A DNA stretch of 9,078 nucleotides, taken from the NCBI GenBank assembly GCA_946480065.1, contig CAMLJA010000063.1, positions 1-9,078 on the forward strand, in the 5' to 3' direction. Every line of letters starts with the position of its first letter. Position 1 is the stretch's first letter. This document shows positions 1-5,792 of this stretch, in pieces. This DNA comes from an uncultured Thermomonas sp. Its GTDB lineage: Bacteria > Pseudomonadota > Gammaproteobacteria > Xanthomonadales > Xanthomonadaceae. Both the position numbers and the translations under genes were made by a program. Below the pieces are notes generated by a model, which saw only the letters and a program-made list of their open reading frames with translations, searched no databases and was not told the DNA's origin.

Positions 1-52
1 GACGCCACCAGTGTGCGCCGATGCGCCGCGCGGGGCGAGGCGCCGGGGATCG

Positions 53-328
53 TCAGTCAGCCGCGGTTTCGGCGGCGTCGTCGTCCAGGAACCAGGCTTC
101 CACCTTGCCCTTGACCTTCATGGTCATCGGCTGGCCGCGGCGGTCCAGCGCGCGGCCCACCGGCAGCCGCACCCAGCCCTCGCTGATGCAGTACTCGTCC
201 ACGTTGTGGCGCTCGACGCCGTTGAAGCGGATGCCGATCCCGCGCTCCAGCGCGGCGGCGTCGTGGAACTTGCTGCGCGGATCGTTGGACAGGTGGTCGG
301 GGGGCGCGTCGCTGGGGGCGTCGGACAT
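53..328 (-). CDS. DUF3297 family protein
   Basis: A 91-residue soluble protein of unknown function. It matches the DUF3297 pattern: a short polar N-terminus with DHLSNDPRSKFHD, then GIGIRFNGVER (residues 30-40), VDEYCISEGWVRLP (43-56) and a C-terminal segment with GQPMTMKVKGKVEAWF (65-80), ending in an acidic tail. The length is usual for the family. I chose the ATG at 326-328; a second in-frame ATG two codons upstream (332-334) would give MPMSDAP, and neither has a clear Shine-Dalgarno. There is no signal peptide or membrane segment. It lies 50 bp downstream of the leftward membrane-protein gene and could be read from the same transcript, which would place it under the predicted ECF promoter, but that is inference. 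No enzymatic motif is visible. Confidence 0.85.
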   Translation of the reverse strand: MSDAPSDAPPDHLSNDPRSKFHDAAALERGIGIRFNGVERHNVDEYCISEGWVRLPVGRALDRRGQPMTMKVKGKVEAWFLDDDAAETAAD

Positions 329-378
329 GGGCATGCTGCCGGCGTTTCGGGGCCGACAGCATACCCGCCAGGCGCGGC

Positions 379-705
379 TCAGCCGAGCCGGCGCGCGGCC
401 GCGAACGAGGCCAGGTTGCCCAGGCCGATGGCGCCGACCAGCACCGCGATCACGCCCGGGGTGATGTCCTGCCAGCCGGCCGCCTCGACGATGCCGAAGC
501 CCAGCGCCAGCATCACCAGGGTGATGCCCCAGCGCAGGGAGGAGAGCCGGCGGTTGGCCTCGTCGCCGCGCAGGATGCTGGCGACCAGGTCCGGCGAGCC
601 GTTGCTGGACACCAGCTGCTTGCGCACGCGGGCGTCGACCACGGCCTTGATGGAGTAGGCGATCGCGGCGAACAGGGCGATCGGGACGAACATGGCGTAA
701 TCCAT
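379..705 (-). CDS. Small three-helix inner-membrane protein, DUF6249-like
   Basis: A 108-residue predicted inner-membrane protein with no recognised catalytic motif. It has a hydrophobic N-terminal helix (about residues 4-22), a polar stretch with VDARVRKQLVSSNGSPDLVASILRGDE (cytoplasmic or periplasmic, about 23-50), then two more helices (about 59-77 and 84-104) ending in a short basic tail. The arrangement (N-terminal helix, polar linker mentioning a residue-rich 'L..SIL' segment, helical hairpin) resembles the DUF6249 family found beside sigma-factor genes; I hold that assignment loosely. The start is well supported: ATG at 703-705 has GAGGAAA (710-716, minus strand) about 5 bases upstream. 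It is transcribed away from the sigma-factor gene, and a promoter-like sequence the same as that of the sigma factor lies about 47 bp upstream, so it is probably a target of that sigma factor. Function unknown. Confidence 0.8.
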   Translation of the reverse strand: MDYAMFVPIALFAAIAYSIKAVVDARVRKQLVSSNGSPDLVASILRGDEANRRLSSLRWGITLVMLALGFGIVEAAGWQDITPGVIAVLVGAIGLGNLASFAAARRLG

Positions 706-747
706 GGGGTTTCCTCGGGTGGGCCGGCCGGGCTGGCCGTTCGGGCA

Positions 748-778
748 ATGGGATACGGCGCGGCGGCGGCCGGTTGCA
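748..778 (-). promoter_or_regulatory. Predicted ECF-sigma promoter of the leftward membrane-protein gene
   Basis: Read on the minus strand this is TGCAACC (778-772), a 14-bp spacer, then CGTATCCCAT (757-748). The AAC core of the -35 and the CGTA start of the -10 are the usual signature of ECF sigma promoters (compare Bacillus sigma-W, TGAAAC-N16-CGTA). The same elements with the same spacing occur in the opposite direction at 800-830, in front of the sigma gene. The predicted start point near 742 leaves a leader of about 37 bases that includes the GAGGAAA ribosome site. Confidence 0.7.
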
Positions 779-799
779 GGCCGCCGGGCGGAAATCGCT

Positions 800-830
800 T
801 GCAACCGGTCGCGCGCCGGGCGTATCCCAT
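800..830 (+). promoter_or_regulatory. Predicted autoregulatory ECF-sigma promoter of the sigma-factor operon
   Basis: TGCAACC (800-806), 14-bp spacer, CGTATCCCAT (821-830). It is the mirror copy of the promoter at 748-778: the first nine bases, the ten bases at the -10 and the following N-GCCC are identical, while the sequence upstream of the -35 is not. A start point 7 to 10 bases after CGTATC falls at about 833-836, that is at the sigma-factor ATG. An ECF sigma factor usually reads its own promoter, so this is the likely autoregulatory site. Confidence 0.72.
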
Positions 831-835
831 GGCCC

Positions 836-1402
836 ATGGATGCAGACCGCGCCCTCGTCGACGCCGTGCTCGCGGACCGCCCCGGGGCGTTCGAGCAGCT
901 CGTGCGCGACTACCAGGGCCTGTGCTGGCACGTGATCCAGCGCATGGTGCGGCACCCGGAGGACACCCGCGAGCTGTGCCAGGAGGCATTCCTGCGGGTC
1001 CACCGCTACCTGCACCAGTACCGCTTCGACAGCCCGCTGAAGTCGTGGATTGCGCAGGTGGCCTATTCGGTGGCCAAGCGCCACCTGGAGCGCAGGCGCA
1101 TCCCGCTGGCCGAGCCCGCGGCCGACGAGGACGGCCTGTCGCTGCTGGAGAACCTGGGCGACGGCGCGGACCTGCAGGAGGACCATGCGCAGGCCGAGGA
1201 GGAGCGGCGCCTGCACGCGGCGATCGAACGGCTGCCGCCGCTGCAGCGCACGATCCTCACCCTGTACCACCTCGAGGAGCTGCCGATCGCCGAGATCGCG
1301 GCCGCCACCGGCCTGCCCGAGGGCACGATCAAGAGCCACCTGTTCCGCAGCCGCAACAAACTGCGCGAGATGCTCGCGCCGCGCATCGGAGTCGCCGCAT
1401 GA
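836..1402 (+). CDS. ECF-type sigma-70 family RNA polymerase sigma factor
   Basis: A 188-residue sigma factor with only regions 2 and 4, as in ECF sigma factors. Region 2 spans about residues 8-88: AFEQLVRDYQGLCWHVIQRM (19-37), then DTRELCQEAFLRVHRY (43-58) and the promoter-melting/-10 segment SPLKSWIAQVAYSVAKRHLE (66-85). An acidic linker (about 92-122) follows. Region 4 spans 125-182, with RLPPLQRTILTLYHLEELP (132-150) and the helix-turn-helix IAEIAAATGLPEGTIKSHLF (151-170). No transmembrane segment or extra C-terminal domain is present. The ATG at 836 is the only start that keeps region 2 intact; it has no Shine-Dalgarno, and the predicted -10 ends about 10 bases before it. The stop overlaps the next gene's ATG (ATGA), pointing to translational coupling with the probable anti-sigma factor. 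The signal it answers is unknown. Confidence 0.92.
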   Translation: MDADRALVDAVLADRPGAFEQLVRDYQGLCWHVIQRMVRHPEDTRELCQEAFLRVHRYLHQYRFDSPLKSWIAQVAYSVAKRHLERRRIPLAEPAADEDGLSLLENLGDGADLQEDHAQAEEERRLHAAIERLPPLQRTILTLYHLEELPIAEIAAATGLPEGTIKSHLFRSRNKLREMLAPRIGVAA

Positions 1403-1827
1403 AGCCCAACGACCACGCCTCCCCCGTCGACGACGCCCGCTGGCGGGCGCAGGAACTGGCCCGCCGCGGCGATCCGGGCGCCGATCCGCTCGACCTGCGC
1501 GTGGCCCGCGCGCTGCGGCGGCCGCCGGCGGTCGCGCTGCCGCCCGGTTTCGCCGCGCAGGTGGCGGCGCGCGCCCGCGCGCAGGCGGCCGGCCCCGACG
1601 TCGAGGCGCGCCTGCTGCGCGCGCTGGTGGCGGCCTTCGCGCTGTCCGCCGCGGTGGTGGTGGCGTGGTTCGGCCGCGGCTGGGTGGCCGGGCTGGTGCA
1701 GGTGCTGCCGGGCGGGCGCGAGGCGCTGGGCTGGTGCGCGCTGGCCGCGCTGTGCCTGCTCGGCAACTGGGCCCTGGGCGCCCTGCGGCGCCGGGTCGCG
1801 CCGGGGGCGACCGCCGCCGGGGCCTGA
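1399..1827 (+). CDS. Probable membrane anti-sigma factor with two transmembrane helices
   Basis: A 142-residue protein directly coupled (4-bp overlap) to the sigma-factor gene. The N-terminal part (1-70) is predicted cytoplasmic, Ala/Arg-rich, with LPPGFAAQVAARAR (47-60), a sequence style common in gammaproteobacterial anti-sigma proteins. Two hydrophobic helices follow, about 72-91 and 109-128, separated by a short loop (GRGWVAGLVQVLPGGREAL), and then a basic tail (RRR 130-132). It lacks the HxxxCxxC zinc motif of classical ZAS-domain anti-sigma factors, and its only two cysteines (113 and 119) lie within the second helix. The anti-sigma role is inferred from position, coupling and membrane topology, not from a recognised domain. 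The divergent DUF6249-like protein is another possible membrane partner. Confidence 0.72.
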   Translation: MKPNDHASPVDDARWRAQELARRGDPGADPLDLRVARALRRPPAVALPPGFAAQVAARARAQAAGPDVEARLLRALVAAFALSAAVVVAWFGRGWVAGLVQVLPGGREALGWCALAALCLLGNWALGALRRRVAPGATAAGA

Positions 1828-1835
1828 CCCGCCGC

Positions 1836-1841
1836 TACACT
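1836..1841 (+). promoter_or_regulatory. Possible -10 element (TACACT) just upstream of the RsmC-like gene
   Basis: TACACT keeps four of six bases of the sigma-70 -10 consensus and ends 6 bases before the ATG at 1848, where a transcript would begin at or near the start codon. No convincing -35 is visible in the GC-rich sequence upstream, and the start codon has no Shine-Dalgarno. A leaderless transcript is possible. This is weak evidence. Confidence 0.3.
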
Positions 1842-1847
1842 GCGCGG

Positions 1848-2909
1848 ATGCCTGCCGCGCACCGCGATCCCGCCCTCGACGCCCTGCTGCATCCGTTCGA
1901 GACCGGCCAGCTCCGCTGGCCCGACCGCTGCCTGTTCCTGCGCGCCCGCGAGGGCGCCGCGCTGCACGTGCGCGGCCTGCGCGGGCTGGCGGCCACGCAG
2001 CCCTTCAGGCCCGACGCCGAACGCCTGCGGCGGCTCGGCGTGGACCTGCTGGACGAGGATGCGCTGCCGGCGGCGGCGTTCCCGCTGGTGCTGGTGCTGC
2101 CGCCGCGCCAGCGCGAGGAGGCCCGCGCGCTGCTGGCCCGGGCCTGCGCCGCGGTCGCGCCCGGCGGCACCGTGGTGGCCGCCGTCGCGAACGACGAGGG
2201 CGCCAAATCCCGCGAGGCCGACCTGAAGCAGCTGGCGGGCGCGGTCACCACCCTGAGCAAGCACCACTGCCGGGTGTTCTGGACCGCGCCCGACGCGCCC
2301 TTCGATGCCGCGCTGATGGCGCAGTGGGCGCAGGCCGATGCGCCGCGGACGCAGGCTTGCGCCGAGGTGCCCGGCGGCAGCTTCCGCACCCGCCCCGGCG
2401 TGTTCGCCTGGGACCGCGTGGATGCGGCTTCGGCGATGCTGGCGGCGGCGCTGCCCGCCGACCTGTCGGGTCGCATCGCCGACTTCGGCGCCGGCTGGGG
2501 CTACCTGTCACTGCAGGTGCTGGCGCGCTGCCCGAAGGTGGCGGCGCTGGATCTGTTCGAAGCGGATGCGCGCGCGCTGACATTGGCCGAGGCCAACCTC
2601 GCCGGGCCTGCGCAGGCGCGCGGCGTGCCGGTGCGCTGCCACTGGCACGACGTGGCCGCCGGCGTCGACGGACGCTTCGACGCCATCGTCTGCAACCCGC
2701 CGTTCCACGCGCTGGGCCGCGGCGAGCGACCCGACCTCGGCCGCGCCTTCATCGCCGCGGCGGCGCGGGCGCTGCGGCCGGGCGGCCAGCTTTGGCTGGT
2801 CGCCAACCGCCACCTGCCGTACGAGGAGGCGCTGGGCACCGGCTTCGGCCAGGTCCACGCCGTCGCCCAGCAGGGCGGCTTCAAGATCGTGCGCGCGGTG
2901 AAGGCATGA
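1848..2909 (+). CDS. rsmC: RsmC-like 16S rRNA (guanine-N2) methyltransferase
   Basis: A 353-residue class I SAM-dependent methyltransferase of the RsmC/RlmG type. RsmC makes m2G1207 in helix 34 of 16S rRNA. The N-terminal half (about 1-190) is the degenerate, catalytically inactive methyltransferase-like domain typical of RsmC, with residues such as NDEGAKSREADLKQL (115-129). The C-terminal half (about 195-353) is the active Rossmann fold: SAM motif I ADFGAGWGYLS (211-221), acidic residue at the end of strand 2 (LDLFEAD, 234-240), the catalytic NPPFH (283-287), GRAFIAAAARALRPGGQLWLVANRHLPY (298-325) and the C-terminal FKIVRAVKA. The length fits the family. The start ATG at 1848 is 20 bp after the anti-sigma stop. 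The stop overlaps the next start (ATGA), so it is coupled to the pseudouridine synthase. The exact target base is inferred from the family; RlmG is the main alternative. Confidence 0.85.
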   Translation: MPAAHRDPALDALLHPFETGQLRWPDRCLFLRAREGAALHVRGLRGLAATQPFRPDAERLRRLGVDLLDEDALPAAAFPLVLVLPPRQREEARALLARACAAVAPGGTVVAAVANDEGAKSREADLKQLAGAVTTLSKHHCRVFWTAPDAPFDAALMAQWAQADAPRTQACAEVPGGSFRTRPGVFAWDRVDAASAMLAAALPADLSGRIADFGAGWGYLSLQVLARCPKVAALDLFEADARALTLAEANLAGPAQARGVPVRCHWHDVAAGVDGRFDAIVCNPPFHALGRGERPDLGRAFIAAAARALRPGGQLWLVANRHLPYEEALGTGFGQVHAVAQQGGFKIVRAVKA

Positions 2910-3607
2910 AGCTGGTCAGGCACCTGGCCAACCTCGGCTACGGCAGCCGCAAGAAGGTCCAGCGGATGTTCCGAGAGGGCCGCATCACCGACGCCGCGGG
3001 CGAGGTGCTGTACGCGGACGACCCGCTGGACCACGACGGCGTGCGGGTGGACGGGGAGCCGCTGGATCCGGCGCCGGGCCTGCTGCTGATGCTGCACAAG
3101 CCGGTCGGCTACACCTGTTCGACCAGGGATGCCGGCCGGCTGGTGTACGACCTGCTGCCGCCGCGCTTCCGCCTGCGCCAGCCGGTGCTGTCCACCGTCG
3201 GCCGGCTGGACCGCGACACCTCCGGCCTGCTGCTGCTGACCGACGACGGCCAGCTGCTGCACCGGATCATCTCGCCCAAGGCGAAGCTGCCCAAGGTCTA
3301 CCTGGCCACGCTGGGCGGGGACCTGCGCGGCGACGAGGCGGCGCTGTTCGCCAGCGGCACGCTGCTGCTGGAGGGCGAGAAGGCGCCGCTGCTGCCGGCG
3401 GAACTGGAGATGCTGGGCGCGCGCAGCGCACGGCTGACCCTGCACGAGGGCCGCTACCACCAGGTGCGGCGGATGTTCGCCGCGGCCGGCAACCACGTGG
3501 TCGCGCTGCATCGCGAGCGCATCGGCGGGCTGGCGCTGGATGGGTTGCCGCCCGGCGAGTGGCGGCGGCTGGGCGACGACGACCGGGCGCGGCTGTTCGC
3601 CGGCTGA
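2906..3607 (+). CDS. rsuA: RsuA-family 16S rRNA pseudouridine synthase
   Basis: A 233-residue pseudouridine synthase of the RsuA/RluB/E/F group. RsuA isomerises U516 in helix 18 of 16S rRNA. An N-terminal S4 RNA-binding domain (1-about 55) starts MKLVRHLANLGYGSRKKVQRM. The catalytic domain follows, with LHKPVGYT (63-70), the signature STVGRLDRDTSGLLLLTDDG (96-115) whose aspartate D102 is the catalytic residue, SPKAKLPKVYLATL (123-136), and the conserved EGRYHQVRRMF (181-191). The length equals that of E. coli RsuA. The start overlaps the rsmC-like stop by four bases, so the two 16S enzymes are probably made together. RluE or another group member cannot be excluded from sequence alone, but the small size and pairing with a 16S methyltransferase favour RsuA. 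Confidence 0.87.
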   Translation: MKLVRHLANLGYGSRKKVQRMFREGRITDAAGEVLYADDPLDHDGVRVDGEPLDPAPGLLLMLHKPVGYTCSTRDAGRLVYDLLPPRFRLRQPVLSTVGRLDRDTSGLLLLTDDGQLLHRIISPKAKLPKVYLATLGGDLRGDEAALFASGTLLLEGEKAPLLPAELEMLGARSARLTLHEGRYHQVRRMFAAAGNHVVALHRERIGGLALDGLPPGEWRRLGDDDRARLFAG

Positions 3608-3617
3608 GGCGTCGACT

Positions 3618-3646
3618 GCGAAGCCGCGCCCCACCCGCGGCTTCGC
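3618..3646. terminator. Perfect 11-bp hairpin between convergent genes
   Basis: GCGAAGCCGCG (3618-3628) and its exact complement CGCGGCTTCGC (3636-3646) flank a 7-base loop. It fills the 42-bp gap between the stops of the rightward rsuA-like gene and the leftward DUF1415 gene, the usual place for a bidirectional terminator. Neither side has a run of T, so a classical intrinsic terminator is not complete. Confidence 0.6.
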
Positions 3647-3649
3647 GTG

Positions 3650-4231
3650 TCAGTCCCCTGGTGCGTCGGCCAGCAGCCTGCGGAATCCTTCGGCGCCCAG
3701 TTCCCGCATCGTCGCGATGTTGCGCTCGATGATGCCGTCCGGGTCGGGGTAGGCGGCCACCGCGCGGTCGATGCTGTCCTCGCGCAGCAGGTGCAGGATC
3801 GGCCACGGCGCGCGGTTGGTCAGGTTGCCGGCGTCGTCCGGCGCGGTGTCGGCGAAGCGGTAGTCGGGGTGGAAGCTGGCGACCTGCAGCACCCCGTCCA
3901 GGTCCATCGCCTCCACCAGCGCGTCGGCGTCGTCCAGGAAGTCGTTGTAGTCCAGGAAGTCGCCCAGCACCTGCGGGTGCACCAGCAGGGTGGTGTCCAC
4001 GCTGTCGGACGGGGTGTCGCGCAGCAGCGCCAGCTCCTCGCCCAGCTGCGCCAGCAGGGCGCGTTCGGTGCTGGCGTCGCTGACCACGATCCGCACCTGG
4101 TTCTTCACGTACACGGCCTTGGCGAACGGGCACAGGTTGAGCCCGATCACCGCGCGCTCCAGCCAGCGACGGACGTCGGCCTCGATGGCGCCCGCGTCGA
4201 AGCCCGTTGCGTCGGTGCGGTCGCCGGACAT
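3650..4231 (-). CDS. DUF1415 domain-containing protein
   Basis: A 193-residue soluble protein matching DUF1415 along its full length. Conserved segments are VRRWLERAVIGLNLCPFAK (20-38, with an invariant-looking Cys34), LLVHPQVLGDFLDYNDFLD (82-100), LQVASFHPDYRFAD (115-128) and NLTNRAPWPILHLLRE (136-151), with a helical C-terminus (GAEGFRRLLAD). No signal peptide or membrane segment is seen. Biochemical function is unknown; the combination of conserved Cys, His121 and Asp residues could suggest a metal or catalytic site, but this is a guess. It begins 4 bp after the yajQ stop, and an AGGGA sequence inside the end of yajQ could serve as its ribosome site, so the two are probably one transcript. 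Confidence 0.88.
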   Translation of the reverse strand: MSGDRTDATGFDAGAIEADVRRWLERAVIGLNLCPFAKAVYVKNQVRIVVSDASTERALLAQLGEELALLRDTPSDSVDTTLLVHPQVLGDFLDYNDFLDDADALVEAMDLDGVLQVASFHPDYRFADTAPDDAGNLTNRAPWPILHLLREDSIDRAVAAYPDPDGIIERNIATMRELGAEGFRRLLADAPGD

Positions 4232-4235
4232 GCGG

Positions 4236-4718
4236 TCAGTCCCTGAAATTGTCGAACTGCAGCGGCAGCCCGAAATCCTTTTCGCGCAGCACCGCCATCG
4301 CCGCCTGCAGGTCGTCGCGCTTCTTGCCGGTGACGCGCAGCTTGTCGCCGTTGATCTGGGTGTCGACCTTCAGCCTGGCGTCCTTGATCGCCGCCTGCAG
4401 CTTCTTGGCCAGTTCGCGCTCGATGCCCTGCTTCACGGTGACCTTCTGGCGCGCGCCGGCGAGGTTGGTCTCGATGTCGCCGAATTCGAGGCAACGCACG
4501 TCGATCTTCCGCGCGATCAGCCGCGCGCGCAGGATGTCGGTCATCTGCTGCAGCTGGAAGTCGCTGGGCGCGGACTGCGCGATCACGTTGTCGTCCAGCG
4601 CGAACTTCGCGTCCACGCCCTTGAAGTCGAACCGCGTGGTCAGCTCGCGGCTGGCCTGGTCCACCGCGTTGGTGAGTTCGTGGGTATCCACTTCGGAGAC
4701 GATGTCGAAGGAAGGCAT
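4236..4718 (-). CDS. yajQ: YajQ-family cyclic-di-GMP-binding protein
   Basis: A 160-residue protein of the YajQ family (two RNA-recognition-motif-like folds). In Xanthomonas campestris the YajQ protein binds cyclic di-GMP and alters virulence-gene expression through a LysR-type regulator; the same role here is inference. Seen in the sequence: MPSFDIVSEVDTHELTNAVDQ (1-21), the conserved TRFDFKGVDAKFAL (28-41), QLQQMTDILRARLIARKID (55-73), KQGIERELAKKL (96-107) and the family hallmark LRVTGKKRDDLQAAM (127-141), ending LPLQFDNFRD. The length is usual. I chose ATG 4716-4718 because MPSFDIV is the conserved family start; the open frame extends 31 codons further without similarity. It is divergent from the EamA transporter gene, with 49 bp between, and precedes the DUF1415 gene. 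Confidence 0.93.
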   Translation of the reverse strand: MPSFDIVSEVDTHELTNAVDQASRELTTRFDFKGVDAKFALDDNVIAQSAPSDFQLQQMTDILRARLIARKIDVRCLEFGDIETNLAGARQKVTVKQGIERELAKKLQAAIKDARLKVDTQINGDKLRVTGKKRDDLQAAMAVLREKDFGLPLQFDNFRD

Positions 4719-4767
4719 GGCGTGGGCGGCAGGTGACGGGGCGGGCAGGTTACCGCATGCTCCCGCG

Positions 4768-5661
4768 ATGCCGCCGACCGACGCCCACCACGACCACCCC
4801 CGCCGCGGCATGCTGCTGATGCTGGCGGCGGTGGCGCTGTTCGCGCTGATGGACGCTGGCCTGAAGACCCTGTCCGCGCACTATCCGCCGTTCCAGGTGG
4901 CGGCCCTGCGCGGGCTGGCCTCGCTGCCGCTGGTTCTGGCCTGGGCGCTGTGGACGGCGGGGCCGCGCGCGCTGCTGCGGGTGCGCTGGCCGCTGCACCT
5001 GCTGCGCGGCGCGCTGGGCATCTCGATGATGGCCAGCTTCGTGTACGCGCTGAAGCGGCTGCCGCTGTCCACCGCGTATTCCATCTTCTTCGTCGCCCCG
5101 CTGCTGATCACCGCGCTGTCGGTGCCGTTCCTGGGCGAGCGGGTGGGGCCGCGGCGCTGGACCGCGATCGCCATCGGCCTGCTGGGCGTGCTGGGGGTGC
5201 TGCGGCCCAGCGGGCAGGGCATGTTCACCCTGGCCGGGCTGGCGGTGCTGGTGGCGGCCACCGGCTACGCCATTTCGGCGATCACCGTGCGGGTGCTGGC
5301 GCGGACCGACAGCACCCAGGCCATCACCTTCTGGCTGCTGGGGCTGATGGCGCTGGGCGCTGGCGCGCTGGCGCTTCCGGACTGGGTCCCCCTGCGCGGC
5401 GAGCACCTGTGGATCGTCGCCGCGATCGGGGTGGCCGGTGCGCTGGGGCAGTACACCATCACCGAAGCCTTCCGCCTGGGCGAAGCCTCGCTGATCGCGC
5501 CGCTGGAGTACACCGCGCTGGTCTGGGGGCTGGCCCTGGACCTGGCGCTGTGGGGCGTCCTGCCGGACGCGGCGACCTGGGCCGGCGCCGCCATCATCAT
5601 CGCCAGCGGGCTCTACCTGCTGCGCCGCGAGCGCGTCCACGCCGAGGCCGAGCACCCCTGA
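4768..5661 (+). CDS. EamA/DMT superfamily transporter (RhaT/RarD-like)
   Basis: A 297-residue polytopic membrane protein of the drug/metabolite transporter superfamily: two tandem EamA domains of five helices each. Visible markers are the first-helix MLLMLAAVALFALMDAGLKTL (15-35), LRGLASLPLVLAWAL (47-61), LSTAYSIFFVAPLLITALSVPFLGERVG (100-127), where the PLxxALxxxxxLGERV end of helix 4 is the classic EamA motif, and GEASLIAPLEYTALVWGLALDLALWGVLPD (238-267) for the second repeat. The substrate is unknown; this subfamily includes exporters of amino acids and metabolites. The start at 4768 gives a short His-rich leader (DAHHDHPRRG); the ATG at 4810 is an alternative at the first helix. No Shine-Dalgarno is seen, so the 49-bp divergent spacer may hold very compact promoters. 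Confidence 0.85.
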   Translation: MPPTDAHHDHPRRGMLLMLAAVALFALMDAGLKTLSAHYPPFQVAALRGLASLPLVLAWALWTAGPRALLRVRWPLHLLRGALGISMMASFVYALKRLPLSTAYSIFFVAPLLITALSVPFLGERVGPRRWTAIAIGLLGVLGVLRPSGQGMFTLAGLAVLVAATGYAISAITVRVLARTDSTQAITFWLLGLMALGAGALALPDWVPLRGEHLWIVAAIGVAGALGQYTITEAFRLGEASLIAPLEYTALVWGLALDLALWGVLPDAATWAGAAIIIASGLYLLRRERVHAEAEHP

Positions 5662-5678
5662 GGCGAGCGCGGCGTCTT

Positions 5679-5713
5679 TTTCACCGGGTTGCCGTGGATT
5701 TGCCCGGGTGAAA
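5679..5713. repeat. Imperfect inverted repeat between the transporter gene and aceF
   Basis: TTTCACCGGG (5679-5688) pairs with CCCGGGTGAAA (5703-5713) apart from one bulged base, with a 14-base loop. It starts 17 bases after the transporter stop and ends about 80 bases before aceF. It could terminate the transporter transcript (weakly, no clean T run follows) or be an operator for the pyruvate dehydrogenase operon. I cannot decide which. Confidence 0.35.
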
Positions 5714-5734
5714 TATTCCCGACCCCTCCGGCGT

Positions 5735-5764
5735 TTGTCCGGATGGCCCGGATGTGCCCACAAT
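5735..5764 (+). promoter_or_regulatory. Possible sigma-70 promoter of the aceF operon
   Basis: TTGTCC (5735-5740) and CACAAT (5759-5764) are 18 bp apart, each keeping four of six consensus bases, followed by a 20-30 base leader with GGAG (5784-5787) five bases before the aceF ATG. The rest of the 131-bp intergenic region is GC-rich with no better candidate. Confidence 0.35.
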
Positions 5765-5792
5765 ACAAGCCCTTGCAAGATCCGGAGTCCGC

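Noticed and set aside
375..390. 6-bp hairpin CGGCTC/GAGCCG over the stop of the leftward three-helix protein gene
   Set aside because: Short, overlaps coding sequence, no T run; in this GC content such a stem is expected by chance. Not called a terminator.
11..658. Rightward open frames over the DUF3297 and three-helix protein genes
   Set aside because: They are antisense to two leftward genes with good family or topology evidence, and their products show no domain. Bases 1-52 hold no supportable gene.
1050..1847. Upstream 266-codon extension of the RsmC-like frame
   Set aside because: The extension overlaps the sigma and anti-sigma genes in another frame and is Arg/Ala-rich without family similarity; the methyltransferase begins properly at 1848.
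4719..4767. Divergent promoters in the 49-bp yajQ/transporter spacer (minus-strand TAACCT, plus-strand CATGCT)
   Set aside because: Each keeps only three of six -10 bases and no -35 is visible. A promoter must exist nearby but I cannot place it.
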